A stretch of 64,000 nucleotides of DNA, from NCBI RefSeq assembly GCF_006716745.1, contig NZ_VFPP01000001.1, positions 6,521,386 through 6,585,385 of the forward strand, written 5' to 3'. Both the position numbers and the translations under genes were made by a program. Shown here one piece after another: positions 39,864 to 54,403 of this stretch. The notes below the pieces were generated by a model. That model worked only from the letters and a program-made list of their open reading frames with translations, searched no databases and was not told the DNA's origin. Within the stretch, counting starts at the first letter, position 1; each line of letters begins with the position of its first letter. The stretch comes from Saccharothrix saharensis. GTDB taxonomy: Bacteria > Actinomycetota > Actinomycetes > Mycobacteriales > Pseudonocardiaceae.

Positions 39864-40645
39864 GCAGGCTTGAACCGGTTTTCTCGGCTTGTCGGGCGGA
39901 GTCGCGGGCGGCCCTGATCGGGTACCTGCCCGCCGGGTACCCGACTGTCGAGGGGTCGAAGGACGTGCTGCGGACGATGGTGTCGTCCGGGTGCGACCTG
40001 GTCGAGGTCGGCCTGCCGTTCTCCGACCCGGTGATGGACGGCGTGACGATCCAGCGCGCGGCCGAGCAGGCGCTGCGCGGCGGGTTCCGGGTGCGCGACC
40101 TGTTCGGCGTGGTCGAGTCGGTGGCGGCGGCCGATGGGCGTGCCGTCGTGATGACGTACTGGAACCCGGTGCTGGCCTACGGGGTGGACCGGTTCGCGCG
40201 TGACCTGGCGGCGGCCGGCGGGCTGGGCGTCATCACGCCCGACCTGGTGCCCGACGAGGGCGCTGCCTGGATCGAGGCGACGGACGCCCACGACCTGGAC
40301 CGGATCTTCCTGGTCGCGCCGTCGTCCACGGAGGAGCGGATCTCGCTGACGGCCCGGTCGTCGCGCGGCTTCCTGTACGCGACGTCCGTGATGGGCGTGA
40401 CGGGTGCGCGCGACGTGGTGTCGTCGGCGGCTCCGGCGCTGGTCAAGCGGGTGCGCGAGCACACGGACATGCCGATCGGCGTGGGCTTGGGCGTGCGGAA
40501 CGGGGCTCAGGCGGCGGAGCTGGCGGCGTTCGCGGACGGGGTCATCGTGGGCTCGGCGTTCGTGTCCGCGGTGCAGGACGGGACGGTCGAAGCCCTGGCG
40601 GTCGACTTGGCCGGCGGGGTGCGCCAAGCGGCAGCGGCCGTGTAG
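39860..40645 (+). CDS. trpA: tryptophan synthase alpha subunit
   Basis: A 261-residue barrel releasing indole from indole-glycerol phosphate. Seen: LIGYLPAGYPT, LVEVGLPFSDPVMDGVTIQ with catalytic Glu and Asp, VVMTYWNPVLAYG, FLYATSVMGVTGAR and GVGLGVRNGAQAAE. GTG 39860 is in a GTGA overlap with trpB; in-frame codons further upstream are inside trpB. Confidence 0.96.
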   Translation: MSRLEPVFSACRAESRAALIGYLPAGYPTVEGSKDVLRTMVSSGCDLVEVGLPFSDPVMDGVTIQRAAEQALRGGFRVRDLFGVVESVAAADGRAVVMTYWNPVLAYGVDRFARDLAAAGGLGVITPDLVPDEGAAWIEATDAHDLDRIFLVAPSSTEERISLTARSSRGFLYATSVMGVTGARDVVSSAAPALVKRVREHTDMPIGVGLGVRNGAQAAELAAFADGVIVGSAFVSAVQDGTVEALAVDLAGGVRQAAAAV

Positions 40646-40795
40646 CACGCACGTTCGAGTGAACTAGTCCGTTCGGCCGCTCCTCCGGCCCGAAATCGTC
40701 GGTGCGCGTCGGCATGCTGGGCTCGTGATCAAGCTCAACCACGACCCGGCGTGCCACACTGGCGTGCGTCGGGCTGCCCCCGGAGGTGATGACGC

Positions 40796-41371
40796 ATGGC
40801 TCTGCCGGCGGACTACGAACACGACGTCGGTCATTCCGCTCCCTCGTTCCACCACGAAGGACCGTGGACCCTCGACGAAGTCCTCGCACTGCCCGAGGAC
40901 CTGTCGCAGCGGATCGAACTCGTCGACGGGACTCTGCTCGTGAGCCCCCTCGGCACGGGTCGGCACCAGAAGCTGGTCGGGGACTGCTACGCCGCGTTGC
41001 GAGCGGCCTGTCCGCCGGACCACGAGGTGATGCCGGGCCTCAACGTCGGCCTGTCCGGTGGCCGGATGCTGATCCCGGACGTCACCGTCAACAGGGCCGG
41101 GTTCCGTGGTCTCCTGTTGCCGGTGCAGGACCTGCTGCTGGCGGTTGAAGTGCTCTCCCCGAGCACACGTCTCCAGGACCTGACGCTCAAGCGGACGCTC
41201 TACGGCGAGGCCGGGGTACCGTTCTACCTCGTCGTTGACCCGAGAGGTGGCGAACCGGCCGCGACCTTGTTCGAACTCGACGGTGTCGAGTACCGGGAAT
41301 CCGCGCGCAGCACCGGCGGCGTGCTCAAGCTCGAACAACCCTTCCCGGTAACAATCGAGCTGTCGCCGTAG
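40796..41371 (+). CDS. Uma2 family (DUF820) putative endonuclease
   Basis: A 191-residue PD-(D/E)XK-fold protein. Seen: WTLDEVLALPEDLSQRIELVDG with the leading Glu, LIPDVTVN with the catalytic Asp, LAVEVLSPSTRLQDLTLKRTLY with the E-x-K pair, and FYLVVDPR. Uma2 proteins are abundant in cyanobacteria and actinobacteria; nuclease activity is predicted from the fold and their role is unknown. ATG 40796 has a strong GGAGGTGAT site. It lies between trpA and lgt, usual neighbours, and codon bias is a little weaker, so it is probably a late insertion. A second member is at 61833. Confidence 0.85.
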   Translation: MALPADYEHDVGHSAPSFHHEGPWTLDEVLALPEDLSQRIELVDGTLLVSPLGTGRHQKLVGDCYAALRAACPPDHEVMPGLNVGLSGGRMLIPDVTVNRAGFRGLLLPVQDLLLAVEVLSPSTRLQDLTLKRTLYGEAGVPFYLVVDPRGGEPAATLFELDGVEYRESARSTGGVLKLEQPFPVTIELSP

Positions 41372-41390
41372 GACGAACGGCCGCACCCAC

Positions 41391-41396
41391 TACGGT
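41391..41396 (+). promoter_or_regulatory. -10 box of lgt
   Basis: TACGGT ends 7 bases before GTG 41404, the preferred start of lgt, giving a leaderless arrangement. Confidence 0.4.
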
Positions 41397-41403
41397 GGTG
41401 GCC

Positions 41404-42432
41404 GTGGTGACGACTTACCTCGCGACGATCCCCAGCCCCGACCAGGGCGTGTGGCAACTGGGACCGATCCCGATCCGCGCCTACGCGCTGTGCATCATCC
41501 TCGGCATCGTCCTGGCCATCTGGTGGGGTGAGCGCCGCTGGGTGGCGCGTGGTGGGCTGAAGGGCGAGGTCACCGACATCGCCGTGTTCGCGGTCCCGTT
41601 CGGCCTGGTCGGCGGGCGGCTGTACCACGTGGCGACGGACTACCACAAGTACTTCGGCGAGGGGCGCAACCCGCTCGAAGCCCTGGCCATCTGGAACGGC
41701 GGCCTCGGCATCTGGGGCGCCATCGCGCTGGGCGGCGTGGGCGCGTGGATCGCGTGCCGGCGCAAGGGCATCCCGCTGCCCGCGATGGCCGACGCGCTCG
41801 CGCCCGGCATCGTCGCCGCGCAGGCCATCGGCCGCCTCGGCAACTACTTCAACCAGGAGCTCTACGGCGGTCCCACCACGCTGCCGTGGGGTCTGGAGAT
41901 CTACGAGCGCGTCGACCCCGACACCGGCTTCAAGGACGAGCTCGGCGGCGTGGCGCTGGACCACACGCCGATCGAGATCGTGCACCCGACGTTCCTCTAC
42001 GAACTGCTGTGGAACCTCGGCGTGGCGCTGCTCATCGTGTGGGCCGACCGGAAGTTCCGGCTGGGCCACGGCCGGGTGTTCGCGCTGTACGTCGCGGGCT
42101 ACACGGCCGGCCGGTTCTGGATCGAGCTGATGCGCACCGACCCGGCCACCGAGGTGTTCGGGCTGCGGATCAACGTCATCACCTCCGCCGTGGTGTTCCT
42201 CGGCGCGGTCGCGTACTTCCTGATCGCCGCGAAGAGGGGCGAGCGCGAGGTCATCGTGCGCGAGGAGCCCGCCGCCGAGCCTTCCGAGTCCGGCCGCGCG
42301 AGCAAGAGCAGCACGATGTCGGCGAGCTCGAAGACCGACGTGGACGAGCCGGACGCCGAGCACACGACCGTACCCGACGCGACGCCCGCACCCGACAACT
42401 CCGCGGACACCGGCAACAGGTCGGACCAGTAG
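41404..42432 (+). CDS. lgt: prolipoprotein diacylglyceryl transferase
   Basis: Integral membrane enzyme that attaches diacylglycerol to the lipobox cysteine. About 342 residues with seven membrane segments. Seen: PIPIRAYALCIILGIVLA, GGLGIWGAIALGGVGAW, the Lgt signature GRLGNYFNQELYGGPT and HPTFLYELLWNLG. A hydrophilic Ser/Asp/Glu-rich tail of about 70 residues (from RGEREVIVREEP) is typical of actinobacterial Lgt. GTG 41404 and 41407 are near-equivalent; GTG 41395 is less likely. Confidence 0.95.
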   Translation: MVTTYLATIPSPDQGVWQLGPIPIRAYALCIILGIVLAIWWGERRWVARGGLKGEVTDIAVFAVPFGLVGGRLYHVATDYHKYFGEGRNPLEALAIWNGGLGIWGAIALGGVGAWIACRRKGIPLPAMADALAPGIVAAQAIGRLGNYFNQELYGGPTTLPWGLEIYERVDPDTGFKDELGGVALDHTPIEIVHPTFLYELLWNLGVALLIVWADRKFRLGHGRVFALYVAGYTAGRFWIELMRTDPATEVFGLRINVITSAVVFLGAVAYFLIAAKRGEREVIVREEPAAEPSESGRASKSSTMSASSKTDVDEPDAEHTTVPDATPAPDNSADTGNRSDQ

Positions 42433-42438
42433 CACGCC

Positions 42439-43104
42439 GTGCGCATCCTCGTCGTCGAAGATGACGACCGGGTGGCGCGTGGCCTGCTCACCGCGCTCCG
42501 GCACGCAGGCTACGAGGTCCACCGCGTGGGCACGGCCGCCGCCGCGCTGACGGCACCACCGGCGGACGTCGTGCTGCTCGACCTGGGCCTGCCCGACGGT
42601 GACGGCCTCGACGTGCTGCGCGAGCTGCGCCACCGCACCGGCACCGCGATCATCACCGTCACCGCCCGCGGCGAGGAGCGGGAACGGGTGCTCGGCCTGC
42701 GGCTCGGCGCGGACGACTACGTGGTGAAGCCGTTCGGCACCGCGGAGCTCCTGGCCCGCATCGAAGCCGTGCTGCGCCGCACCCGCGCCGCCCGTGCCGC
42801 CGAACGCGAGCACGAGATCACCCTCGGCCCACTGACCCTCGACCCGGCCGGCCGGGAAGCCAGGCTCCACGGCGAACCGGTGCCGCTGACGCGCAAGGAG
42901 TTCGACCTGCTCGCCCTGCTGGTCGGCCGCGCGGGCACGGTCGTCAGCCGCGACCTCATCGTGGACCAGGTGTGGCAGGCGCACTGGGAAGCGCCGTCAC
43001 GCACCCTCGACACCCACATCGCCGCCCTGCGCGGCAAGCTCGGCGACGCGGTGCGCATCGAGACGATCCGGGGTGTGGGCTACCGGGTGGCAGCCCACAC
43101 CTGA
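42439..43104 (+). CDS. OmpR-family response regulator
   Basis: A 221-residue two-domain regulator. Receiver: ILVVEDDDRVARGL (acidic pocket), phosphoacceptor Asp in VVLLDLGLPDGDGL, Thr in IITVTARG and Lys in DYVVKPFGT. A winged helix follows from about residue 125 (VPLTRKEFDLLALLVGRAGTV, TLDTHIAALRGKLG, IETIRGVGYRV). The probable partner kinase is 614 bases further on, with an oppositely oriented gene between. GTG 42439 lies 6 bases after the lgt stop. Confidence 0.93.
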   Translation: MRILVVEDDDRVARGLLTALRHAGYEVHRVGTAAAALTAPPADVVLLDLGLPDGDGLDVLRELRHRTGTAIITVTARGEERERVLGLRLGADDYVVKPFGTAELLARIEAVLRRTRAARAAEREHEITLGPLTLDPAGREARLHGEPVPLTRKEFDLLALLVGRAGTVVSRDLIVDQVWQAHWEAPSRTLDTHIAALRGKLGDAVRIETIRGVGYRVAAHT

Positions 43105-43111
43105 CCGGCGA

Positions 43112-43642
43112 TCACCACACGTGGGCGACGTCCACCACGACCCGGTTGCTCAGCGTGAACACCCGGAACGGCAGCAGGGCGCGCACGCCCAGCCCGACCG
43201 TCGTCTGCCCCTCGAACGACCCGGCCCACGCGACCTGCCGGAACGTCTGGTAGCCCGTGACGTCGACCAGCTCGGCCGCGTTCGGGTAGGTGTAGGTCGG
43301 GTTGCCGTCCTGGTCGTAGGCCGGCGAGTTGACCGTGATCTGGAGCTTGGCGCCGCCGCGCAACGGCACCGGCTTGCCCGAGCCCTCGTGGGTCACCTCG
43401 GGCACGTACTGCACGGTGTAGCCGTCGTTCGTGCCCGCGAAGTCGAACACCAGCCGGTCGTAGCACTCCTGCTGACCTGCGCGGACGTTGGTCAGCGACC
43501 CGGTCGTCGTCTGGGTCGCGTACTTCGCGCCCGACCCCCAGGTGACCGGCGCGCAGGCGACCGGCGCGGCCGAGGCCACCACCGGGGACGCCACCGCGAA
43601 CGCCGTCATCGCCGCGAGCAGCACCGCAACTGTGCGTAGCAT
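43112..43642 (-). CDS. secreted AMIN-like domain protein
   Basis: A 176-residue exported protein. Signal peptide MLRTVAVLLAAMTAFAVA with probable cut after SAA (about 26). The mature part has a beta-rich AMIN-like pattern: NVRAGQQECYDRLVFDFAG, VQYVPEVTHEGSGKPVPLRG and the ending RVFTLSNRVVVDVAHVW. AMIN-like domains are thought to bind cell-wall polysaccharide or other envelope parts. ATG 43642 with GGGGGA six bases before. It sits between response regulator and kinase on the other strand, so it may be a target or sensor accessory of that system; inference. Confidence 0.85.
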   Translation of the reverse strand: MLRTVAVLLAAMTAFAVASPVVASAAPVACAPVTWGSGAKYATQTTTGSLTNVRAGQQECYDRLVFDFAGTNDGYTVQYVPEVTHEGSGKPVPLRGGAKLQITVNSPAYDQDGNPTYTYPNAAELVDVTGYQTFRQVAWAGSFEGQTTVGLGVRALLPFRVFTLSNRVVVDVAHVW

Positions 43643-43718
43643 GCTGATTCCCCCTTCCGCGGGCCGGATCGGCCCGCCGTCGATATGACGCACGTCACCC
43701 CCGGGAGGTTGCCCCCGC

Positions 43719-45098
43719 GTGCTGCGCCGCCTGCTGGTCCTCATCGTGCCGCTGCTGGTCGCCCTGGTCGCGGCCCTCGGCGTGCCGCTGGCGTTCGCGG
43801 TCGTGCAGCGGGAGAGCCAGGAGACCTACCTCGACCGGTTGGGTGACGCGAGCCGGTTCGCGTCCCTGGCCGAGAACGCCCTGGCGTCGGGCCGGCTGAC
43901 CGCGTTGCGGGAGGAACTCGTGCGGTACGACCGGCTCTACGGCATCTCGGCGGCGTTGGTCGGCACCGACGGCACGGTGCTGGAGGCCTCGCGCCACCCG
44001 TTCCCCCTCACGGACCGGAACGTCGAGGTGGGCCTGGAGGCGGCGTTCGGCGGCTACCGGGGCGAGACCGACCAGTCGGTGTGGCCGTGGGAGCGGGTCG
44101 ACCTCGTCGTGGTCGAACCGGTGGGCCGGGACAGCGAGGTGGTGGCCGCCGTCGTGACCATCTCCCCGACCGACGGTCTGCGGTCCGCGGTCCTGCGGCA
44201 GTGGGGCGTCCTGGCGTTGATCGGCCTGGTCCCGATGCTGGGCGTGGTCGCGGTGGCGTGGCCGATGTCGCGCTGGGTGCTGCGCCCGGTCCGCAGGCTG
44301 GACGAGGCCACCGCCGCCGTCGCGGGCGGCCGGCTCGACGCGCGTGCCGACGAGCTCGGCGGCCCACCCGAACTGCGCCGACTGGCCGCGAGCTTCAACG
44401 CCATGGTCGACGTCGTCGGCCGCGCGCTGCGTCGGCAACGCGCGTTCGTGGCCGACGCCTCCCACCAGCTCCGCAACCCGCTGGCCAGCCTCCGCCTCGC
44501 CGTCGACAACCTGGCACCCCACGTCGCCGACGACGAGGGCCGCGAGGCGCACCGCATCGCCGTCGACGAGGCCGAGGAGATGGGCCGCGTCCTGGACACC
44601 CTCCTGGCCGCCACGCGCCTCGACAGCGCCTCCGCCGCCGAACCGGTCGACGTGGACGGCCTGCTCACCACCCACGTCCCCGGCTGGCGGGCGTTGGCGG
44701 GGGCCATGCGGCTGGAGGTCGCCGTCCCACCGGGCCTGCGCGCCCTCGAACCACCCGGCGGCCTGGGCAGCGTGCTGGACGAACTCGTCGGCAACGCCAT
44801 CCGCCTCTCCGGCGGCACCACCGTGCGGGTCTGGGGCCGGGCCGTGAACGGCGGCGTCGAACTCCACGTGACCGACGACGGCACGGGCCTGTCACCGGAC
44901 GAGCGAGCCTCCGCCCTGAGCCGCTTCTGGCGCGCACCGCGCCACCAGAACGTCGCGGGCACCGGCCTGGGGCTGGCCATCTGCGCCGAACTGATCGCCT
45001 CGGCCGGTGGCGACCTCAGCCTGCACCCGGCCGAGCCGCACGGCCTGGACGCCGTCGTCCACCTGCGCACCGCCCCCGTCCGAGGCGTCCTCGCCTGA
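43719..45098 (+). CDS. membrane sensor histidine kinase
   Basis: A 459-residue kinase. TM1 at about 4-28 (LLVLIVPLLVALVAALGVPLA), an extracellular sensor of about 130 residues, TM2 (LALIGLVPMLGVVAVAW), a HAMP domain (RWVLRPVRRLDEATAAVAGG), the H-box FVADASHQLRNPLASLRL with phosphoacceptor His, the N-box DELVGNAIRLS (here with Ile-Arg in place of the more usual Ala-xx-Tyr region), and the G-box GTGLGLAICAELI. GTG 43719. Probably pairs with the OmpR-type regulator at 42439. Confidence 0.93.
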   Translation: MLRRLLVLIVPLLVALVAALGVPLAFAVVQRESQETYLDRLGDASRFASLAENALASGRLTALREELVRYDRLYGISAALVGTDGTVLEASRHPFPLTDRNVEVGLEAAFGGYRGETDQSVWPWERVDLVVVEPVGRDSEVVAAVVTISPTDGLRSAVLRQWGVLALIGLVPMLGVVAVAWPMSRWVLRPVRRLDEATAAVAGGRLDARADELGGPPELRRLAASFNAMVDVVGRALRRQRAFVADASHQLRNPLASLRLAVDNLAPHVADDEGREAHRIAVDEAEEMGRVLDTLLAATRLDSASAAEPVDVDGLLTTHVPGWRALAGAMRLEVAVPPGLRALEPPGGLGSVLDELVGNAIRLSGGTTVRVWGRAVNGGVELHVTDDGTGLSPDERASALSRFWRAPRHQNVAGTGLGLAICAELIASAGGDLSLHPAEPHGLDAVVHLRTAPVRGVLA

Positions 45099-45486
45099 GG
45101 CCGCTCCGCTCCGGTGCGGACCGGGGCCGCTTCCCCTCCCGAAGCCGCCTCCTCACCGGGGTCGGCTGCGAGAGGTCCGGCGCCCGACCGGTCCGTCGTG
45201 GTCCTGCGTGCGTGGGCCTGCGTGCGCGTCCTGCGCGCTCGACCGGTCCGTCGTGCCCGCCTGTCCCGTGGGGCGGGCGGTGTCGGCGCGTGCGGCCCTG
45301 TCCTGTGCGGCCCCGTCCTGTGCAGCCCTGTCGCGCTGGGGTCCGGCCGCGAGCCCGCCCGGGGTCGTGCCGCTCGCCGTGGGTGCCGCCTCCTTCCATC
45401 CCGGCAACGTCAATGGTGTGCCGGAAGTTTCTCCCTTCACGACGCTTCGCCCTATCGGGTGATCAGGAGGGGTGTCCCGGTGCCTG
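45099..45486. repeat. 388-base non-coding interval with short direct repeats
   Basis: No credible gene. Contains a 16-bp direct repeat (CGACCGGTCCGTCGTG at 45185-45200 and 45240-45255), a 15-bp near-tandem triplet at 45290-45304, 45305-45319 and 45320-45334 (GTGCGGCCCTGTCCT and variants), and a small hairpin CCGGT-GCGG-ACCGG at 45111-45124 that could end the kinase transcript. Otherwise nothing recognised. Confidence 0.6.
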
Positions 45487-46431
45487 CTAGCGCTTGGTCG
45501 AGCGGAACCAGCGGGTGGCGCCGGGGTGCAGGGGGATCTGGCCCGTGGCGATGCCCGTGCGCACGTTGATCCGGCTGGCCTCCGGGTGGCCGGCGGCGAT
45601 GCGGGCCGATTGCGTGAACACCGTTCGCGTCACCACCTCGACCACGTCCGGGTCCAGTGAGGTCCTCGCCAGCAGCAGGTTCGGCACGGCGAACGTGTGG
45701 CACGGACCCAGGTCGCCGTAGGTGGTGGCGGGGATCGTGGCCGGGACGTACGGGCCCGGGTAGGCCTCGGCCAGCTGCTCGGCCTCGGCGGGCAGGTCCA
45801 GCAACCTCAGCGGGAACTCGGGCAGGTGGTCGGCGATCGCCGGGGTCGGGATGCCGGTCAGGGCCAGGAACGCGTCCAGCGATCCGGCGATCAGCTCCTC
45901 GGCCGCGTCGGCGTGGGCCATGCGGCGCGCGTCCACCTCGATGCCCAGCAACGCCAGCAGCCGGGTCGCGGTGAACTCGGTGCCCGACTCCGACGGGCCG
46001 AACGAGACCGGTCGGCCGGCCAGGTCCGCCAGCGTCCGGACCGGTGAGTCGACGGGCACGGCGACCTGCATGAAGCTGTCGTAGAGCCGGCCCACCGCGC
46101 TGATGCCGCCCGGGTCCTCGGCGCTGAGCAGCGCGCCGTCGACCAGCGGGTCCAAAGAGGACAGGCCGAGGTGCACTTCGCCCGCGCGCAGCAGCCGTGC
46201 GTTCTCCACCGACGCGCCGGTCTGGCGCTCCACCACCCGGGTGGCCGGCAGCTCGTCCGCCAACGCCGCCGCCAGCGCGCCGCCGATCTCGCGGAACACC
46301 GCGCCGTCCGGGCCGGTCGCCAGGATCAGCTCGGCCAACGCGGGCGGTGCGGTGGACGTGCAGCCGGCGGCCCAGGCGGGCACGGCCGCCGTGACGGCGG
46401 CGCGCAGCACCGAACGCCGGGACACCCGCAC
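45487..46431 (-). CDS. TAXI family TRAP transporter solute receptor (lipoprotein)
   Basis: A 314-residue receptor. N-terminus RVSRRSVLRAAVTAAVP has a twin-arginine-like pattern and ends in the lipobox WAAGC (Cys24). The mature part has the TAXI layout: LATGPDGAVFREIGGALAAAL, RQTGASVENARLL, LGLSSLDPLVDGAL, GRPVSFGPSESGTEFTATRLL and a C-terminal helical segment. Known TAXI receptors bind glutamate, succinate or related acids and feed a fused membrane permease. No such permease is in the window, but a dicarboxylate symporter is divergent 142 bases away. GTG 46431, or GTG 46425. Confidence 0.86.
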   Translation of the reverse strand: MRVSRRSVLRAAVTAAVPAWAAGCTSTAPPALAELILATGPDGAVFREIGGALAAALADELPATRVVERQTGASVENARLLRAGEVHLGLSSLDPLVDGALLSAEDPGGISAVGRLYDSFMQVAVPVDSPVRTLADLAGRPVSFGPSESGTEFTATRLLALLGIEVDARRMAHADAAEELIAGSLDAFLALTGIPTPAIADHLPEFPLRLLDLPAEAEQLAEAYPGPYVPATIPATTYGDLGPCHTFAVPNLLLARTSLDPDVVEVVTRTVFTQSARIAAGHPEASRINVRTGIATGQIPLHPGATRWFRSTKR

Positions 46432-46573
46432 GACCAGCAGACTAACCCCGCCGCGGGGGGTGAACGGGGTGTTACGTCAGAGGGATCTGAAGTTTCCGGC
46501 GGACTCCTTGTCGTGGTCGCGCGCTGTGCTCAGGATCACCAACCAACTCCCATCGGTCCCCCTTGGAGGAGAC

Positions 46574-47944
46574 GTGGTCAGCGCGCGGACACCTGAGCGC
46601 AAACCGATCTACAAGCACCTCTACTTCTGGGTGTTGGTGTCGATCGTGCTGGGCGTGATCGTCGGCTACGCCTTCCCGGCGCAGGCGTCGGGCATGAAGT
46701 GGCTGGCCGACTTCTTCATCGCGCTGGTGAAGGTGGTCATCGCGCCGACGATCTTCTGCACCGTCGTGGTGGGCATCGCGGGCCTGGGCAACCTGGCCAA
46801 GGCGGGCGGCCTGGCGCTGCGGACCATCCTGTACTTCACCGCGATGACGACGGTCGCCCTCGCGATCGGCCTCATCGTGGTCAACCTGGTCCAGCCGGGT
46901 CACCACGGCGCGTCCGTCCCGATCGGCGACGGCGCGGCGGACAAGACGCTCGCCGAGGCCAAGACCGCCGAGACGGGCGTCACGGGCTTCATCCTCGGCC
47001 TGGTGCCGAAGTCGTTCCTCGGCGCGTTCACCGACGGCCAGCTGATCCAGGTGCTGGTGGTCGCGATCCTGGTCGCGGTGGCCGTGGCGGGCATGGGCAA
47101 GCGCGGTGAGAAGGTGGTGTCCGCGCTGGACACCACGGCCAAGGTGATGTTCGGCGTCATCAAGATCGTCATGTACGCGGCGCCGATCGGCGCGTTCGGC
47201 GGCATCGCCTACACGATCGGCAAGTTCGGCGGCTCGATCCTGGGCAAGCTGGCGTGGCTGATGGGCTCGTTCTACGCGACGTGCCTGCTGTTCATCGTCG
47301 TGGTGCTGGGCGGTGTGTCGCTGTACGCCGGGTTCTCGATCTTCAAGTTCCTCCGCTACATCAAGGACGAGCTGCTGATCGTGCTCGGCACGTCGTCGTC
47401 GGAGACGGTGCTGCCGCGGATGCTGGTGAAGCTGGAGGCGGCGGGCGCGGACAAGTCGGTGGTGGGCCTGACCATCCCGACCGGCTACTCGTTCAACCTC
47501 GACGGCACGTGCATCTACCTGACCATGGGCGCGATCTTCATCGCCCAGGCGACGGGCACGGACGTGGGGCTGGGCACGCAGATCGGCCTGCTGCTGTTCA
47601 TGCTGCTGGCCAGCAAGGGCGCGGCGGGCGTGACCGGCGCGGGCCTGGTCACGTTGGCGGCGTCGCTGAGCGCGTTCGAGGGCAACAGCGCGATCCCGGC
47701 GGTCGGCATCGCGCTGATCGTGGGCATCGACCGGTTCATGTCCGAGGCGCGGGCCATCACCAACGTCATCGGCAACGGCGTCGGCACCCTCGTGGTGGCA
47801 CGGTGGCAGGGCCAGTTGGACCGCGACCGGTTGCGCGAGGTGATGGACGACCCGTCGGCGGTCGACGTGGACGCGCTGCTGGACCGGCAGCACGGTGACG
47901 AGGACGTCACGGAGCGTGACGCCGTGGCGGTCGGCCCCCGCTGA
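46574..47944 (+). CDS. dicarboxylate/amino acid:cation symporter (DAACS, DctA type)
   Basis: A 456-residue membrane transporter. Eight membrane helices and two re-entrant loops are suggested by hydropathy. Seen: WLADFFIALVKVVIAPTIFCTVVVGIA split over TM2, the serine-rich HP1 loop GTSSSETVLPRM, the TM7 motif NLDGTCIYLTMG and TM8 NVIGNGVGTLVVA. The family moves C4-dicarboxylates or glutamate with sodium or protons. GTG 46574 has TTGGAGGAG just upstream. A strong terminator follows. The acidic C-terminal tail (DRQHGDEDVTERD) is usual. Confidence 0.93.
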   Translation: MVSARTPERKPIYKHLYFWVLVSIVLGVIVGYAFPAQASGMKWLADFFIALVKVVIAPTIFCTVVVGIAGLGNLAKAGGLALRTILYFTAMTTVALAIGLIVVNLVQPGHHGASVPIGDGAADKTLAEAKTAETGVTGFILGLVPKSFLGAFTDGQLIQVLVVAILVAVAVAGMGKRGEKVVSALDTTAKVMFGVIKIVMYAAPIGAFGGIAYTIGKFGGSILGKLAWLMGSFYATCLLFIVVVLGGVSLYAGFSIFKFLRYIKDELLIVLGTSSSETVLPRMLVKLEAAGADKSVVGLTIPTGYSFNLDGTCIYLTMGAIFIAQATGTDVGLGTQIGLLLFMLLASKGAAGVTGAGLVTLAASLSAFEGNSAIPAVGIALIVGIDRFMSEARAITNVIGNGVGTLVVARWQGQLDRDRLREVMDDPSAVDVDALLDRQHGDEDVTERDAVAVGPR

Positions 47945-47954
47945 GTCGTCGCCG

Positions 47955-47997
47955 GAGCCCCCGTGCCGTCGCCCACCGGCGGCGCGCACGGGGGCTC
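47955..47997. terminator. terminator after the dicarboxylate symporter
   Basis: GAGCCCCCGTG (47955-47965) pairs perfectly over 11 bp with CACGGGGGCTC (47987-47997), 11 bases after the stop codon. Confidence 0.82.
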
Positions 47998-48304
47998 ACC
48001 TGCGGGTACGGCCGGGTGTGCGACGCGGCCCGGCGTGTCGGCTGGCTCTCACCGGCGCGCGCGGAGGGCATGGCTCCGTTATGCTTAACAACGCGTAACA
48101 AGCCGGCCGACGTATCGCTCGACCCGGTCGAATCGTTACCCGTCGCCGACGAAGATCACCCGAAGGATGGTGTGGATCCGTTTCGCGACTGTTAAAGTCT
48201 CGTCAACACGCGGGCCATCGTCGTCCCGTGCCCAGCACCCGGATTCCAGGACCTGGACACGAGGACTCGTTCTTTCACCAAGGACGACGAAGGAGGTCTG
48301 CGCA
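47998..48304 (+). promoter_or_regulatory. gltB upstream region
   Basis: About 300 gene-free bases, AT-richer from 48070 to 48200. Seen: TATGCT (48080-48085) and TAAAGT (48193-48198) as possible -10 boxes; a direct repeat TAACAA at 48086-48091 and 48096-48101, one helical turn apart; GTAAC and GTTAC words (48095-48099 and 48135-48139) that resemble half of a GlnR site. A strong AAGGAGG (48289-48295) precedes GTG 48305. GlnR control of gltBD is plausible but no complete GlnR box is visible. Confidence 0.35.
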
Positions 48305-54341
<6,037 letters not shown>

Positions 54342-54372
54342 CCCCTTCAGACCGCCGTTTCGCTGGATACCC

Positions 54373-54402
54373 GGCCGCCCCGACAACGACGTCGGGGCGG
54401 CC
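54373..54402. terminator. terminator of gltBD
   Basis: GGCCGCCCCGAC (54373-54384), loop AACGAC, GTCGGGGCGGCC (54391-54402): a perfect 12-bp stem 31 bases after gltD. Confidence 0.9.
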
Positions 54403-54403
54403 T

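Noticed and set aside
46103..46573. N-terminal extension of the dicarboxylate symporter
   Set aside because: It runs antisense through the TAXI receptor gene; GTG 46574 has a clear ribosome site and starts at the usual distance before TM1.
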